A stretch of 64,000 bases of DNA from Oscillospiraceae bacterium (GCA_902778275.1 CACYXE010000007.1:1-64000); one strand, 5' to 3'; shown: positions 47,888-58,005, counted from the stretch's first letter. A program made the numbers and translations. Notes: generated by a model from the letters alone, not told the origin.

Positions 47888-48727
47888 GTGAGTGCGATCA
47901 TTCGTTTTGAAAACGTACATTTCACCTATCCGGACAACGATAAAGAGAGTCTGACCGGCATCGATCTGGAGATCGAGGAGGGCAGCTTCGTGGCGGTGCT
48001 GGGCCACAACGGCTCCGGCAAGTCCACTCTGGCCAAGCATATGAACGTCATCCTGACGCCAACCGAGGGCAGGGTGCTGGTGGATGGCCTGGACACGGCG
48101 GATGAGAACAATCTGCTGGAGGTGCGCCACCGGGTGGGCATGGTCTTCCAGAACCCGGACAACCAGATCGTCGCCAATGTGGTGGAGGACGACGTGGCCT
48201 TCGCCCCGGAGAATCTGGGCGTGCCCCCCGAGGAGATCCGCCGGCGGGTGGACGAGGCCCTCAAGCAGGTGGGCATGTATGAGCTGCGGCTGCACGCGCC
48301 CCATCTGCTCTCCGGCGGACAGAAGCAGCGTGTGGCCATCGCCGGCGTCATCGCCATGCGGCCGCGGATCGTGGTGCTGGACGAACCCACCGCCATGCTG
48401 GATCCCCAGGGACGGCGGGAGGTCGTTTCCACCATCACCCGCCTGTGCCGGGAAAAGGGCATGACCGTGGTGCTGATCACCCATCACATGGAGGAGTGTA
48501 TCGGCGCGGACCGGCTGCTCATCATGTCGGAGGGCGCCATCGCGGCCGACGGCAGCCCGGAGGACGTGTTTTCCCAGGTGGAGCTGATGCAGCGGGAGGG
48601 GCTGGACGTGCCCGAGACCACGCAGCTCCTGTATGACCTGAACCGGCAGGGCTGTGACCTGCCCCTGGGCATCCTGGACATCGACGCCTGCGCGGAGCGG
48701 GTGGCGCAGCTGCTCCGGGCCCAATAA
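47888..48727 (+). CDS. ecfA1: ECF transporter ATPase, first subunit
   Basis: A 279-residue ABC ATPase. Walker A is GHNGSGKST, the Q-loop is FQNPDNQ, the signature is LLSGGQKQR and Walker B is IVVLDEP, followed by the H-loop in LITHHMEE. The FQNPDNQIVANVVEDDVAFA text is typical of EcfA. The start is a GTG. The gene is followed by the second ATPase, EcfT and truA, the classical Firmicute order. It powers several vitamin-uptake S-components encoded elsewhere. Confidence 0.92.
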   Translation: MSAIIRFENVHFTYPDNDKESLTGIDLEIEEGSFVAVLGHNGSGKSTLAKHMNVILTPTEGRVLVDGLDTADENNLLEVRHRVGMVFQNPDNQIVANVVEDDVAFAPENLGVPPEEIRRRVDEALKQVGMYELRLHAPHLLSGGQKQRVAIAGVIAMRPRIVVLDEPTAMLDPQGRREVVSTITRLCREKGMTVVLITHHMEECIGADRLLIMSEGAIAADGSPEDVFSQVELMQREGLDVPETTQLLYDLNRQGCDLPLGILDIDACAERVAQLLRAQ

Positions 48728-48751
48728 AGCAAATTCAAAGGACAAGACGTT

Positions 48752-49612
48752 ATGGCAGAGATCATCGTAGAGAATCTGAGCCATGTGTACAGCGCGGGGA
48801 CCCCGTTCGAGAAGGCGGCCATCCAGGGTATCGATCTGACGATCCCCCAGGGCCAGTTCGTGGGCCTGCTGGGACACACAGGTTCCGGAAAATCTACTTT
48901 CATACAGCACCTCAACGCCCTGCTGACGCCCAGCTCCGGCCGGGTGCTGGTGGACGGAGAGGATATCAATCAGGACAAAAAGACCCGCTACCGTGTCAAG
49001 CAGAAGGTGGGCCTGGTTTTCCAGTACCCGGAATACCAGCTCTTTGAGGAGACAGTGTTCGCGGATATCGCTTTCGGCCCGAAGAACATGGGCCTGAGCG
49101 CGGAGGAGATCGAGGAGCGGGTGCGGGAGGCTGCCGGCTTCGTAGGCGTGGACGAGAGCCTGTTCCAGGCCTCGCCGCTGGAGCTGTCCGGCGGGCAGAA
49201 GCGCCGCATCGCCATCGCGGGCGTCATCGCCATGCGTCCGGGCGTGCTGATCCTGGACGAGCCCACGGCGGGCCTGGACCCCAGGGGCTGCCGCCAGATC
49301 ATGGATAACATCTGCCGCTATCAGAAAGAGACCGGCGCCACGGTCATCGTGGTCAGCCACAATATGGATGACGCCGCCCGGCTTGCGGAGCGGATCATCG
49401 TGTTCGACCACGGCGGCATCGCTATGGACGGCACGCCCGAGGAGGTCTTTTCCCGGCCCCGGGAGCTGATCGACATCGGCCTGGCCGTGCCGCAGTCCAC
49501 CGCCATCGCCATGGCGCTGCGGGAGAAGGGGATCGACCTGAAAGGCGCGGTCTACACCCATGAGCAGCTGCTGGACGCCATCCTCAGAGCCAAGGGGGTG
49601 GACGCATGCTGA
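48752..49612 (+). CDS. ecfA2: ECF transporter ATPase, second subunit
   Basis: A 286-residue ATPase paralogous to the preceding one: GHTGSGKST, FQYPEYQLFEETVFADIAFG (EcfA2-type Q-loop region), LSGGQKRRIAIAG and LILDEPTAGLD, with the His of VVSHNMDD. It pairs with EcfA1 and EcfT. Its stop overlaps the EcfT start by seven bases. Confidence 0.92.
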   Translation: MAEIIVENLSHVYSAGTPFEKAAIQGIDLTIPQGQFVGLLGHTGSGKSTFIQHLNALLTPSSGRVLVDGEDINQDKKTRYRVKQKVGLVFQYPEYQLFEETVFADIAFGPKNMGLSAEEIEERVREAAGFVGVDESLFQASPLELSGGQKRRIAIAGVIAMRPGVLILDEPTAGLDPRGCRQIMDNICRYQKETGATVIVVSHNMDDAARLAERIIVFDHGGIAMDGTPEEVFSRPRELIDIGLAVPQSTAIAMALREKGIDLKGAVYTHEQLLDAILRAKGVDAC

Positions 49613-50403
49613 AGGACATCACCCTGGGCCAGTTCTTCCCCGGCGACAGCATCGTCCACAAGCTGGACCCGCGCACCAAGCTCATCCTGGTCATCGTCTA
49701 TATCATCGCCCTGTTCCAGGCCAAGGGCTGGATCTCCTATGCCCTGGTGGTCCTGGTGACGGTGCTTTGCCTGGCCCTGTCCCACATCCGCTTTAAGACC
49801 ATTTTCAAGGGCCTCAAGCCCATGCTGTTCATCATCGTGCTGACGGCGGCGCTGAACATCTTCTACACCGCCGGCACGCCCGTCCTGCCCGGGTGGATCA
49901 TCACCTGGGAGGGCATCGACCGGGCGGCCAAGATGATCCTGCGCATCGTGCTGCTGATCACCGGCACCTTCCTGCTGACCTATACCACCAGCCCCATGGC
50001 CCTGACCGACGGCCTGGAGCTGCTGCTCGATCCCTTGAAAAAAGTGAAGCTCCCGGTCCATGAGATGACCATGATGATGAGCATGGCCCTGCGCTTCATC
50101 CCCACCCTCATCGAGGAGACGGACAAGATCATGTCCGCCCAGAAGGCCCGCGGCGCGGACTTTGAAAACGGCAGCCTGATCCAGCGGGCCAAGGCCCTGC
50201 TGCCCATTCTGGTGCCGCTGTTCGTGTCGGCTTTCCGCCGGGCGGACGAGCTGGCCGTGGCTATGGAGAGCCGCTGCTACCACGGCGGCGAAGGCCGTAC
50301 CCGCATGAAGCAGCTGAAGATGGCCGGGCGGGATGCGATCGCCCTGGTGCTGGGGCTGCTGTTCCTGGCGGGGATGATCCTGTGCAAACGGCTGGGACTG
50401 TGA
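49606..50403 (+). CDS. ecfT: ECF transporter transmembrane subunit
   Basis: A 265-residue EcfT with about five helices. The coupling motifs with Ala-Arg-Gly (AQKARGADFE and MESRCYHGGEGRTRMKQ) are present at about 183 and 225. The N-terminal GDSIVHKLDPRTKLIL is the standard opening of EcfT. It forms the core of the shared vitamin uptake complex. Confidence 0.92.
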   Translation: MLKDITLGQFFPGDSIVHKLDPRTKLILVIVYIIALFQAKGWISYALVVLVTVLCLALSHIRFKTIFKGLKPMLFIIVLTAALNIFYTAGTPVLPGWIITWEGIDRAAKMILRIVLLITGTFLLTYTTSPMALTDGLELLLDPLKKVKLPVHEMTMMMSMALRFIPTLIEETDKIMSAQKARGADFENGSLIQRAKALLPILVPLFVSAFRRADELAVAMESRCYHGGEGRTRMKQLKMAGRDAIALVLGLLFLAGMILCKRLGL

Positions 50404-50410
50404 GGCTGCT

Positions 50411-51175
50411 ATGAGAAACATCGCCCTGCGCCTGAAGTATGACGGCAGCCGCTACCACGGCTGGCAGGTGCAGAAAAACGACATTACCGTGGCGCAGACC
50501 CTGGAGGAGGCGCTCAGCAAGATCTGCGAGCATCCGGTGAAGACCGTGGGCTGCGGGCGGACCGACGCGGGCGTCCACGCCCTGCGCTACTGCGCCAACT
50601 TCCGCACCGGCTGCCGCATCCCCACCGACCGGATCCCGCTGGCGGTGAATTCCCGCCTGCCGGGCGATATCGCGGTGGTGGACGCCATGGAGGCGCCGGA
50701 GGATTTCAACGCCATCGGCTCCTGCATAAAAAAAGAATATGTCTACAAAATACTCAACAGCAGCATCCGGGATCCTTTTCTGGAAAAGCGGGTGTGCTTC
50801 TATCCCCAGAACCTGGATCTGTCGCTGATGCAGCAGGCGGCCCGCGCTTTTGAGGGCACGCATGATTTTCGCGCGGTGCGCAGCGTGGGCACCGAGACCA
50901 AAACCACCGTGCGCACGGTGTACTGGTGCCGGGCGGAGAAGGAGGGAGACCTGATCACGGTCTCCGTCTGCGCCGACGGCTTTCTGTACAACATGTGCCG
51001 GGCCATGGTGGGCACCATGGTCTACGCCTCCTACGGAAAGCTCCGGCCGGAGGAGATCCCCGAATTGCTGGAAAAAGGGGACCGGCGTCTGACCGGACCC
51101 ACCATGCCGCCCCAGGGCCTGTATCTCAACCGGGTGTGGTATGAGGAGCCTGTAGGCGGGATGTTTTTGGAATGA
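50411..51175 (+). CDS. truA: tRNA pseudouridine38-40 synthase
   Basis: A 254-residue TruA. The catalytic Asp sits in GCGRTDAGVHA (about 51-61), followed by the ALRYCANF segment and LDLSLMQQAARAFEGTHDF. Its position directly behind the ECF genes matches the Firmicute order. It converts uridines 38-40 of tRNA anticodon arms to pseudouridine. Confidence 0.93.
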   Translation: MRNIALRLKYDGSRYHGWQVQKNDITVAQTLEEALSKICEHPVKTVGCGRTDAGVHALRYCANFRTGCRIPTDRIPLAVNSRLPGDIAVVDAMEAPEDFNAIGSCIKKEYVYKILNSSIRDPFLEKRVCFYPQNLDLSLMQQAARAFEGTHDFRAVRSVGTETKTTVRTVYWCRAEKEGDLITVSVCADGFLYNMCRAMVGTMVYASYGKLRPEEIPELLEKGDRRLTGPTMPPQGLYLNRVWYEEPVGGMFLE

Positions 51176-51190
51176 CGGGAAACCCTATAT

Positions 51191-51219
51191 TTGTTCACAA
51201 ATATGTGGTAAACTATATT
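51191..51219 (+). promoter_or_regulatory. Promoter of the cvpA-clpE operon
   Basis: TTGTTC (51191-51196), 17-bp spacer, TATATT (51214-51219). Confidence 0.6.
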
Positions 51220-51273
51220 GTAAGCCTGATTTGATGTTGCCGCGGCCCTGCCGCGAATACATAAAAGGATGAG

Positions 51274-51996
51274 ATGAAGATGAGACTGATCATTGATATT
51301 GTTCTGCTGGTGATCGTGGCGCTCTGTACCTGGAGCGGCTACAAAAAAGGCCTGATCGGCGGCATCGCCGGGATCCTGGCCGTGATTATCGCGCTGTTCG
51401 GCGGCAGCCTGCTGTCCTCGGCCTACGCCCATGAGGTGATCCCCGCGCTGGAGCCTTTTGTGGACGGCTACCTGGACTCCCAGAAGAACCGGGACGTGAT
51501 GCTGGAAAAGCTGGGCTACGCCCACAGCGACCTGTCCCTGGAGGATGTCCTGGAGCAGGACAGCTCCCTGCGCTACGACTACGCCTATGAGAGCCTGAAG
51601 GACGTGGGCTTTTACGACAAGCGCGCGGAGGATCTGGCGGACCGGGCGGTGGCCTATTCCGATGAAAACGGCGTGAACATGACCGAGGCCGTGGTGGCCG
51701 TGCTGTGCGACACCATCAGTTATGTGGGCGGTCTGGTCCTGGGCTTCCTGCTGATTTTGATCCTGATCGTGGCCATCGCCAACATCGGGAACCTCTCCTT
51801 CCGCCTGCCCAATATGGAGCTGCTGGACGAGATCGGCGGCGCGGTGCTTGGCTTCGTGAAGGGCTTTCTGTACTGCGTGCTGCTGTGCTGGCTGCTGAGC
51901 TTCCTGGGCTTCCTGATCGGGAAGGACACCCTGGAGCATACGACCCTGGCCCGCTTTTTCCTGGCCTTCCACTTCATCACCAACGGCCTGGTCTGA
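51274..51996 (+). CDS. CvpA-family membrane protein
   Basis: A 240-residue membrane protein. The start RLIIDIVLLVIVALCTWSGY and KGLIGGIAGILAVI match the CvpA domain, which in other bacteria is linked with colicin V production or envelope stress. Helices lie near 1-22, 25-48, 145-175 and 183-205. The middle is soluble and acidic. ATG 51274 and 51280 are both possible. It leads the group with clpE. Confidence 0.75.
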   Translation: MKMRLIIDIVLLVIVALCTWSGYKKGLIGGIAGILAVIIALFGGSLLSSAYAHEVIPALEPFVDGYLDSQKNRDVMLEKLGYAHSDLSLEDVLEQDSSLRYDYAYESLKDVGFYDKRAEDLADRAVAYSDENGVNMTEAVVAVLCDTISYVGGLVLGFLLILILIVAIANIGNLSFRLPNMELLDEIGGAVLGFVKGFLYCVLLCWLLSFLGFLIGKDTLEHTTLARFFLAFHFITNGLV

Positions 51997-52018
51997 CGGA
52001 CCTTTTCCCTGCGCCTTA

Positions 52019-52040
52019 CAGCCGGAGGGGACTCCGGCTG
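52019..52040 (+). terminator. Hairpin between cvpA and clpE
   Basis: A 9-bp stem (52019-52027 with 52032-52040) followed by CATTTTC. Partial termination or processing is likely, since the next gene starts 22 bases later. Confidence 0.6.
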
Positions 52041-52062
52041 CATTTTCTCCTGGAGGTACACC

Positions 52063-54399
52063 ATGCAAACGACCATGTGTTCCCGCTGCGGCAAGAACGT
52101 GGCGGTGATCTTCATTACCAAAATCGAAAACGGCCAGGCCCAGAACCAGGGCCTGTGCCTCAAGTGCGCCCGCGAGATGCATATCAAGCCTGTGGACGAT
52201 ATGATCAACAAGATGGGTCTGTCCGACGAGGATCTGGAGAGCCTGTCCGGCGATATGATGGCCGCTCTGAACGGGGCGGAGGAGCTGCTGAACATGGAAA
52301 ACAGCGGCGATGAGGACAACGAGGACGACGACGGCAAGACCGCCACCTTCCCCTTCCTCAACCGGCTTTTCGGCGGCCCCGGCGGGCAGAACGCCAATTC
52401 CGGCGAGCAAAGCGGCGAGCGGCCCCGGCAGGAACAGGCCGCGCCCAACAGCAAGGGCGGCAAGCGGAAGTTCCTGGACAACTATTGCATCGACCTGACC
52501 CAGCGGGCGAGAGACGGCAAGCTGGATTCCATGGTGGGCCGGGCGGAGGAACTGGAGCGTGTGATCCAGATCCTGAACCGCCGCCAGAAGAACAACCCCT
52601 GCCTCATCGGTGAGCCGGGCGTGGGCAAGACCGCCATTGCCGAGGGCCTGGCCCAGCGCATCGCCATGGGCAACGTGCCCTACAAGCTGCAGGATAAGCA
52701 GGTGTTTCTGCTGGATCTGACCGCCCTGGTGGCGGGCACCCAGTTCCGCGGCCAGTTTGAGAGCCGCATGAAGGGCCTCATTGAGGAGATCCGCAAGGCC
52801 GGCAACATCATTCTGGTCATCGACGAGGTGCACAACATCGTGGGCGCCGGGGACGCCGAGGGCAGCATGAACGCCGCCAACATCCTCAAGCCCGCCCTGT
52901 CCCGGGGTGAGATCCAGGTGATCGGCGCCACCACCTTTACCGAATACCGCAAACATATCGAGAAGGACAGCGCTCTGGAGCGCCGCTTCCAGCCGGTGAC
53001 GGTCAGCGAGCCCTCCATCGAGGACAGCATCGCCATCATCCGGGGTATCGCCCATTACTATGAGGAATACCACGGCGTGTCCATCTCCGACGAGATGTGC
53101 CGTCAGGCGGTCCTCATGAGCGAGCGCTACATCACCGACCGCTTCCTGCCGGACAAGGCCATCGACCTGATCGACGAGGCCTGCTCCGACGTGAATCTGA
53201 AGGACGCGGACATCAACCGCCGCATGCTGGCGGAGCGGGACCTGGAGAACGTGCGCTTTGAGCGGGAAGCGCTCATGAGCGACAACAGCACCGAGCTCAG
53301 CGATCAGCAGCTGGACCAGCGCTATGCCCGCATCGCGCAGCTGCGCAGCCGGGAGATGCAGCTGGAGCGTGAGCTGGAAGAATTGAAGGCCAAGGGCCGG
53401 CCGTCCCTGACCGTGGATAACCTGGCCCGCATCATTGAACTCTGGACCAAGATCCCCGCCTCCAGCATCAAGGAAGATGAGCTGGAGCGCCTGGCCAGGC
53501 TGGACGAGCGGCTCAAGGCCCACATCGTGGGCCAGGACGAGGCCGTGGACGCGGTCTGCGCCGCCATCCGCCGCAGCCGTGTGGGTCTGAAGGTCAAGCG
53601 CAAACCGGTGAGCTTCATCTTCGTGGGTGGCACCGGCGTGGGCAAGACGGAGCTGGTCAAGCGCCTGGCGGCCGACATGTTCGACAGCCCCGAGTCCCTG
53701 ATCCGTCTGGACATGTCCGAGTTCATGGAGAAGTTCTCCGTCTCCCGGATCATCGGCTCCCCCCCGGGCTACGTGGGCTATGACGAGGCGGGCCAGCTGA
53801 CCGAAAAGATCCGCCGCAAGCCCTACAGCGTGGTGCTTTTCGACGAGATCGAGAAGGCCCACCCGGATGTGATGAACATCCTGCTGCAGATCCTGGACGA
53901 CGGCCGCATCACCGACGCCCAGGGGCGCACGGTGAATTTCGAGAACACCATCATCATCATGACCACCAACGCGGGCTCCGGCAACAAGACCGGCAGCGTG
54001 GGCTTCGGCGGCACCCTCAGCGACATGAGCCGCGAGCGGGCGCTGAAGGCCCTCAACGAGTTCCTGCGCCCGGAGTTTATCAACCGCGTGGACGAGGTGG
54101 TCTGCTTCAACCAGCTGACGGAAGAAAACTTCCGCGGCATCGCGGTCCTGATGCTGGGCGAGGTGCAGGAGGTGCTGCGGGAGAAGGATATGGAGCTGTT
54201 CTGGGACGAGGACCTGGTGGATTATCTGGTCAGGAAGGGCTTCTCCGTCACCTACGGCGCCCGGAACCTGCGCCGCCTGATCCAGAAGGAGATCGAAGAC
54301 GAGATCGCCGCCCGGGTCATCGAGAACCGGGGCGAGGCGATCCGCAGCGTGCGGCTGTCCGCACAGGATGACAAAGTGCTTGTGGAATGTGAGGGATGA
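52063..54399 (+). CDS. clpE: ClpE-type AAA+ unfoldase with N-terminal zinc finger
   Basis: A 778-residue Hsp100 protein. The N-terminus is a four-Cys zinc finger (CSRCG and CLKCA, residues 6-36), as in ClpE, not the double helical repeat of ClpC. After an acidic low-complexity linker come AAA1 (GEPGVGKT, about 181), a short middle coil (about 400-455) and AAA2 ([10 protein letters not shown], about 522), with [20 protein letters not shown]. It unfolds damaged proteins for ClpP. No CtsR-type operator was recognised upstream. Confidence 0.88.
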   Translation: MQTTMCSRCGKNVAVIFITKIENGQAQNQGLCLKCAREMHIKPVDDMINKMGLSDEDLESLSGDMMAALNGAEELLNMENSGDEDNEDDDGKTATFPFLNRLFGGPGGQNANSGEQSGERPRQEQAAPNSKGGKRKFLDNYCIDLTQRARDGKLDSMVGRAEELERVIQILNRRQKNNPCLIGEPGVGKTAIAEGLAQRIAMGNVPYKLQDKQVFLLDLTALVAGTQFRGQFESRMKGLIEEIRKAGNIILVIDEVHNIVGAGDAEGSMNAANILKPALSRGEIQVIGATTFTEYRKHIEKDSALERRFQPVTVSEPSIEDSIAIIRGIAHYYEEYHGVSISDEMCRQAVLMSERYITDRFLPDKAIDLIDEACSDVNLKDADINRRMLAERDLENVRFEREALMSDNSTELSDQQLDQRYARIAQLRSREMQLERELEELKAKGRPSLTVDNLARIIELWTKIPASSIKEDELERLARLDERLKAHIVGQDEAVDAVCAAIRRSRVGLKVKRKPVSFIFVGGTGVGKTELVKRLAADMFDSPESLIRLDMSEFMEKFSVSRIIGSPPGYVGYDEAGQLTEKIRRKPYSVVLFDEIEKAHPDVMNILLQILDDGRITDAQGRTVNFENTIIIMTTNAGSGNKTGSVGFGGTLSDMSRERALKALNEFLRPEFINRVDEVVCFNQLTEENFRGIAVLMLGEVQEVLREKDMELFWDEDLVDYLVRKGFSVTYGARNLRRLIQKEIEDEIAARVIENRGEAIRSVRLSAQDDKVLVECEG

Positions 54400-54926
54400 A
54401 CATGTCTGAAAGAATCATCATTCGCCGCGGCGATATCACCAAACAGAAGGTGGACGCCATCGTCAACGCCGCCAACTGCTCCCTGCTGGGCGGCGGTGGG
54501 GTGGACGGCGCCATCCACCGGGCGGCCGGACCGGAGCTGCTGGCCGAGTGTCAGACCCTGAACGGCTGCCAGACCGGCAAGGCCAAGATCACCGGGGGCT
54601 ACAGGCTGCCCGCCAAGTACGTGATCCACACCCCCGGCCCCGTCTGGCACGGCGGCGGCAGGGGAGAGCCGGAGCTGCTGGCCTCCTGCTATCGCTCCTG
54701 CCTGGAGCTGGCCTCGGCCAACGGCTGCGAGACCGTGGCCTTCCCGTCCATCAGCACCGGGGTATACCATTTCCCCCTGGATAAAGCGTCTCAGATCGCC
54801 ATCTCCACCATCGCGGCCTATCTGAAGGACCACGAGGAGATCAAGCAGGTCAGCATGGTTTGCTTCGATGAGAAGACTGAGAGCTATTATGTTTCGGCGC
54901 TGAAGGCCTTGGAGGCCGGCGCATGA
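54396..54926 (+). CDS. Macro-domain ADP-ribose/O-acetyl-ADP-ribose hydrolase
   Basis: A 176-residue macro domain of the YmdB type: [19 protein letters not shown] (about 5-23), [14 protein letters not shown] (about 30-43) and [11 protein letters not shown] (about 117). It should remove acetyl or ADP-ribose groups from ADP-ribose derivatives. It is coupled to clpE and to the rhomboid gene by ATGA overlaps. Confidence 0.92.
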   Translation: MNMSERIIIRRGDITKQKVDAIVNAANCSLLGGGGVDGAIHRAAGPELLAECQTLNGCQTGKAKITGGYRLPAKYVIHTPGPVWHGGGRGEPELLASCYRSCLELASANGCETVAFPSISTGVYHFPLDKASQIAISTIAAYLKDHEEIKQVSMVCFDEKTESYYVSALKALEAGA

Positions 54927-55483
54927 AGCGGCTGGTCCGTCTGCAGTACAATTCCCCGGTGGTGCTGAGCTTCGCCCTGGCGGCGCTGGCGGCCCTGCTG
55001 CTGGGGAAGGTCACCGGCGGCCGGACGAACGCGCTGCTGTTCAGCGTTTACCGCTCCTCGCTGACGGACCTGTTCACCTACCCCCGCTTCGTGCTCCATG
55101 TGCTGGGGCACAGCAGCTATTCCCATTACATAGGCAACATGATGATGATCCTGGTGGTGGGGCCCAGCCTGGAGGAGAAGTACGGCAGCCGCAGCCTGTT
55201 CTGGGCCATCTTTCTCACGGCCCTGGTGTCCGGGCTGGTGCAGTGGCTGTTCTTCCCCGGCTCGGCGCTGATGGGCGCCTCGGGCATCGTGTTCATGATG
55301 ATCGTCATGGCCTCTCTGGCGGGCATGCGGGACGGCTACATCCCCCTCACGCTGATCCTGGTGCTGGTGCTGTACGTGGGCGGCGAGATCGTGGACGGCG
55401 TGGTCCTCAGCGACAACGTCTCCCAGCTGACCCATATCATCGGCGGCCTCTGCGGGGCCTTCCTGGGCCTGAGCTTGAGGTGA
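54923..55483 (+). CDS. Rhomboid-family intramembrane protease
   Basis: A 186-residue, six-helix rhomboid. The His-Asn loop is [14 protein letters not shown] (about 62), the catalytic serine is in GASGIVFMM (about 118) and the partner His in [13 protein letters not shown] (about 171). The residues needed for catalysis are present. Substrates are unknown. It is translationally coupled to the macro-domain gene. Confidence 0.85.
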   Translation: MKRLVRLQYNSPVVLSFALAALAALLLGKVTGGRTNALLFSVYRSSLTDLFTYPRFVLHVLGHSSYSHYIGNMMMILVVGPSLEEKYGSRSLFWAIFLTALVSGLVQWLFFPGSALMGASGIVFMMIVMASLAGMRDGYIPLTLILVLVLYVGGEIVDGVVLSDNVSQLTHIIGGLCGAFLGLSLR

Positions 55484-55487
55484 AGCG

Positions 55488-55925
55488 ATGGAGAGCCTGT
55501 TGATCAGCGCCTGCTTTCTGGGCGTCAACTGCAAGTACGACGGCGGCAACAACGCTCTGCCGGAGGATATCCTGGCGCGGCTGCGGGAGAAGTACCGCCT
55601 GGTGCCGGTCTGCCCGGAGAACGCCGGCGGCCTGCCCACGCCCAGGGAGCCCAGCGAGCGGCGGGGCGGCGGCGTGTGGAGCCGCAGCGGCCGGGACGTG
55701 ACGGCGGAATATGAAAAGGGCGCGCGGATCGCCCTGGAGCTGGCCCGGCAGAACGCCTGCAGGGCGGCGCTGCTGAAAGAGCGCAGCCCCTCCTGCGGTC
55801 ATGAGAGGATCTATGACGGCACGTTCAGCGGCGTTCTGGTACCCGGCAGCGGCACGGCGGCGGAGAAGCTGCTGGCCGAAGGGATCCCGGTCTACGGCGA
55901 AAGCGAAGTAAATAAGCTCATATAA
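55488..55925 (+). CDS. DUF523 family protein
   Basis: A 145-residue protein matching DUF523: LISACFLGVNCKYDGGNN (about 5), VPVCPENAGGLPTPREPSER and LLKERSPSCG. The Cys in CKYDG, CPE and SPSCG are invariant family features that suggest metal or Fe-S binding. No catalytic role is known. It ends the clpE operon and is followed by a terminator. Confidence 0.9.
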   Translation: MESLLISACFLGVNCKYDGGNNALPEDILARLREKYRLVPVCPENAGGLPTPREPSERRGGGVWSRSGRDVTAEYEKGARIALELARQNACRAALLKERSPSCGHERIYDGTFSGVLVPGSGTAAEKLLAEGIPVYGESEVNKLI

Positions 55926-55929
55926 AGCA

Positions 55930-55961
55930 AGGACCCTGCGGATACTGAACCGCAGGGTCCT
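55930..55961 (+). terminator. Terminator of the clpE operon
   Basis: A 12-bp stem (55930-55941 with 55950-55961), followed by CGCCTGTTT. Confidence 0.75.
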
Positions 55962-55968
55962 CGCCTGT

Positions 55969-56514
55969 TTACACCAGTTTTCCGTTTTGATCCACGTAGA
56001 TCACCGGCGCCATGCCGGAGATCAGCAGCACCATGTCGTCGTAGTTGGTCTCGTGTCCGGCCCGGCTGTAGATGGGCCGGATCCGCAGATCGCCGCTGAT
56101 GTTGCCGAAGACGGCGGCGTTGGGCATCTGCCCCAGGATGGACGCGCGCAGCCGCTCCCGGAGCACGGCGCCGCTCTCCACCGTGCCCAGCCGGACCCCG
56201 TTGACGAAAACGCCGTCGGCCAGCACGATCCCCGGATAGGCCAGGATCAGCGCGTCCGTCAAAGCGGCCGCGTCCCCGTCGGGCCGCCGCAGGCTCAGCC
56301 GGCAGGCTCTGCGGCAGCGGGGCGCCTCCGCCTCGCCGGGCAGCAGCTCCTCGGCCGCCCGGGCGGCGATCTGCCCGGCCCGCTTTACCGCGGCGGGCGC
56401 GTAGAGCCCATCCAACTGCCGCCCGTCCACCGTGACCCGGCAGTACAGATGCAGGTTGGATATCAGCAGCATCAGCAGCGCAAGTCCCAGAAGCCCCAGC
56501 TTTTTTCCAGTCAT
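55969..56514 (-). CDS. Membrane-anchored hypothetical protein
   Basis: A 181-residue protein with an N-terminal helix (KLGLLGLALLMLLISNLHL). The rest is extracytoplasmic and has the short strand-helix repeat GVFVNGVRLGTVESGAVLRE seen in the stalk regions of some M23 peptidases and G5/YabE-type proteins. No catalytic residues are seen. GGAGGT before ATG 56514 fixes the start. Family unknown. Confidence 0.55.
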   Translation of the reverse strand: MTGKKLGLLGLALLMLLISNLHLYCRVTVDGRQLDGLYAPAAVKRAGQIAARAAEELLPGEAEAPRCRRACRLSLRRPDGDAAALTDALILAYPGIVLADGVFVNGVRLGTVESGAVLRERLRASILGQMPNAAVFGNISGDLRIRPIYSRAGHETNYDDMVLLISGMAPVIYVDQNGKLV

Positions 56515-56599
56515 ATGACCACCTCCACGGTTAACATAATACAATAAAACCGCGGGGTCAAGGCCTTCGACAAAACTGGTGCAAAAGCCTCCGAAAGCC

Positions 56600-57211
56600 C
56601 TATTCCGGCTCCGGTGCGATCTCCGAGACGGAGACCTCGAAGGCGGTCTTTTCCACGGCGCCGTCCTCCGTGAGCTTGATGTAGCGGCGGCTCTGCAGAC
56701 GGCCCGAGAGCCGCACCCGGTCGCCCACGCTCCAGCAGGCGGCCTGTTGGGCGGCCGACCCCCAGCAGATGCAGGGCAGGTAGTCGGAGCGGCCGTAGCG
56801 CCGGTTCACCGCCAGCATCAGGTCGCAGATGCTCCGGCCCATGGGCGTGGCGCGCAGATTGGGCGGCTTGCACAGGGTGCCGTGCAGCCGCACCAGGTTG
56901 CTCTCCGCCTCGTCACAGAAGCTGAGCTCCCGGGCCAGCACCGTGATGACCAGCCGCGCCCCCTCGCCCCGGCGGTTGTTGAAGCTGCGCAGCTGCCCCT
57001 CTACCAGGAGCTTTTCGGCATCCCGCAGCTCCAGCGCCGTGAGCCGGCTCTGCCGGACCAGTACGTTCACCGTGTCCACGGCTCCGGACAGGCGCCGGAT
57101 CTCCAGCGGAAAGGTATAGAATGCCTGCCCCCGGCTGCTGTGGGAGAAGACAGGCGGGGCGGCAAGACTGCCGCAGAGCCGGGTGTAGTTGGTCTCATGA
57201 TCCATGTCCAT
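56600..57211 (-). CDS. Single-stranded-DNA-binding-like protein with two OB folds
   Basis: A 203-residue protein made of two tandem SSB/PriB-like OB folds. The first (about 1-95) has ETNYTRLCGSLAAPPVFSHS and LVEGQLRSFNNR, and the second (about 100-203) has NLVRLHGTLCKPPNLRATPM, with DLMLAVNRRYGRSDYLPCIC. Each shows the strand pattern and basic and aromatic residues that bind single-stranded DNA. The acidic C-terminal tip of classical SSB is not obvious. It may be a clade-specific SSB paralogue. Confidence 0.75.
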   Translation of the reverse strand: MDMDHETNYTRLCGSLAAPPVFSHSSRGQAFYTFPLEIRRLSGAVDTVNVLVRQSRLTALELRDAEKLLVEGQLRSFNNRRGEGARLVITVLARELSFCDEAESNLVRLHGTLCKPPNLRATPMGRSICDLMLAVNRRYGRSDYLPCICWGSAAQQAACWSVGDRVRLSGRLQSRRYIKLTEDGAVEKTAFEVSVSEIAPEPE

Positions 57212-57267
57212 ATTCGCTGCCGTCCTTTTCCTTTGAACTGATGCTTCATCCTATTCGCGGCGGGCAC

Positions 57268-57296
57268 TTGAATATGCCGGAAGAAGCATGTATAAT
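57268..57296 (+). promoter_or_regulatory. Promoter of deoC
   Basis: TTGAAT (57268-57273), 17-bp spacer, TATAAT (57291-57296), 38 bases before the start codon. Confidence 0.8.
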
Positions 57297-57333
57297 ACAG
57301 GCGTACGAAAAAACGAAAAGGAGACGGAGATAT

Positions 57334-58005
57334 ATGGAAATCAAAGAGATCCTGGAAAAGTGCGACCACACCCTTCTGCGGGTGGACTGCAGCAGCGATG
57401 AGATCCGCGCCCTCTGCGACCAGGGCATCAAATACAACTGCGCCAGCGTCTGCATCCCGCCCTGCCATGTGGCCGGGGCCAAGCGCTATGTGGGCGACCG
57501 GCTGAAGATCTGCACGGTCATCGGTTTCCCCAACGGCTATATGACCACGGCGGCCAAGGCCTTCGAGGCGGCGGACGCGGTGCGCAACGGCGCGGATGAG
57601 ATCGACATGGTCATCAATCTCTCCATGGTCAAGGACGGCGCCTGGGACGCGGTGGCGGCGGATATCCGCGCCGTGCGCGAGGCCGTGAAGGACAAGCTCC
57701 TGAAGGTCATCATCGAGTGCTGCCTGCTGACCGAGGAGGAGAAGGTCACCATGTGCCGCATCGTGTCCGACTGCGGGGCGGATTACATCAAGACCTCCAC
57801 CGGCTTCTCCACCGGCGGCGCCACCCGGGAGGATGTGAAGCTGATGCGTGAGCATTGCCCGGAGCGGGTCAAGGTCAAGGCGGCCGGCGGCATCTCCAGC
57901 CTGCAGGACGCGGAGGATTTCATCGCCCTGGGGGCAGAGCGCCTGGGCACCAGCCGCATCGTGAAGCTGGCTATGGAGATGGAAAACGCTTCCGGCGCCG
58001 GATGA
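57334..58005 (+). CDS. deoC: Deoxyribose-phosphate aldolase
   Basis: A 223-residue DeoC. DHTLLRVDC at the start, KVIIECCLL (about 130) and the Schiff-base Lys in DYIKTSTGFSTGGAT (about 151), with VKAAGGI (about 180), identify it. It cleaves 2-deoxyribose 5-phosphate to glyceraldehyde 3-phosphate and acetaldehyde. A longer frame begins at 57121, but AAAAGGAG and the promoter place the start at 57334. Confidence 0.93.
   Translation: MEIKEILEKCDHTLLRVDCSSDEIRALCDQGIKYNCASVCIPPCHVAGAKRYVGDRLKICTVIGFPNGYMTTAAKAFEAADAVRNGADEIDMVINLSMVKDGAWDAVAADIRAVREAVKDKLLKVIIECCLLTEEEKVTMCRIVSDCGADYIKTSTGFSTGGATREDVKLMREHCPERVKVKAAGGISSLQDAEDFIALGAERLGTSRIVKLAMEMENASGAG

Noticed and set aside
51031..53862. 943-codon minus-strand open frame
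   Set aside because: It is the antisense of cvpA and clpE. Its composition is typical of a shadow frame.
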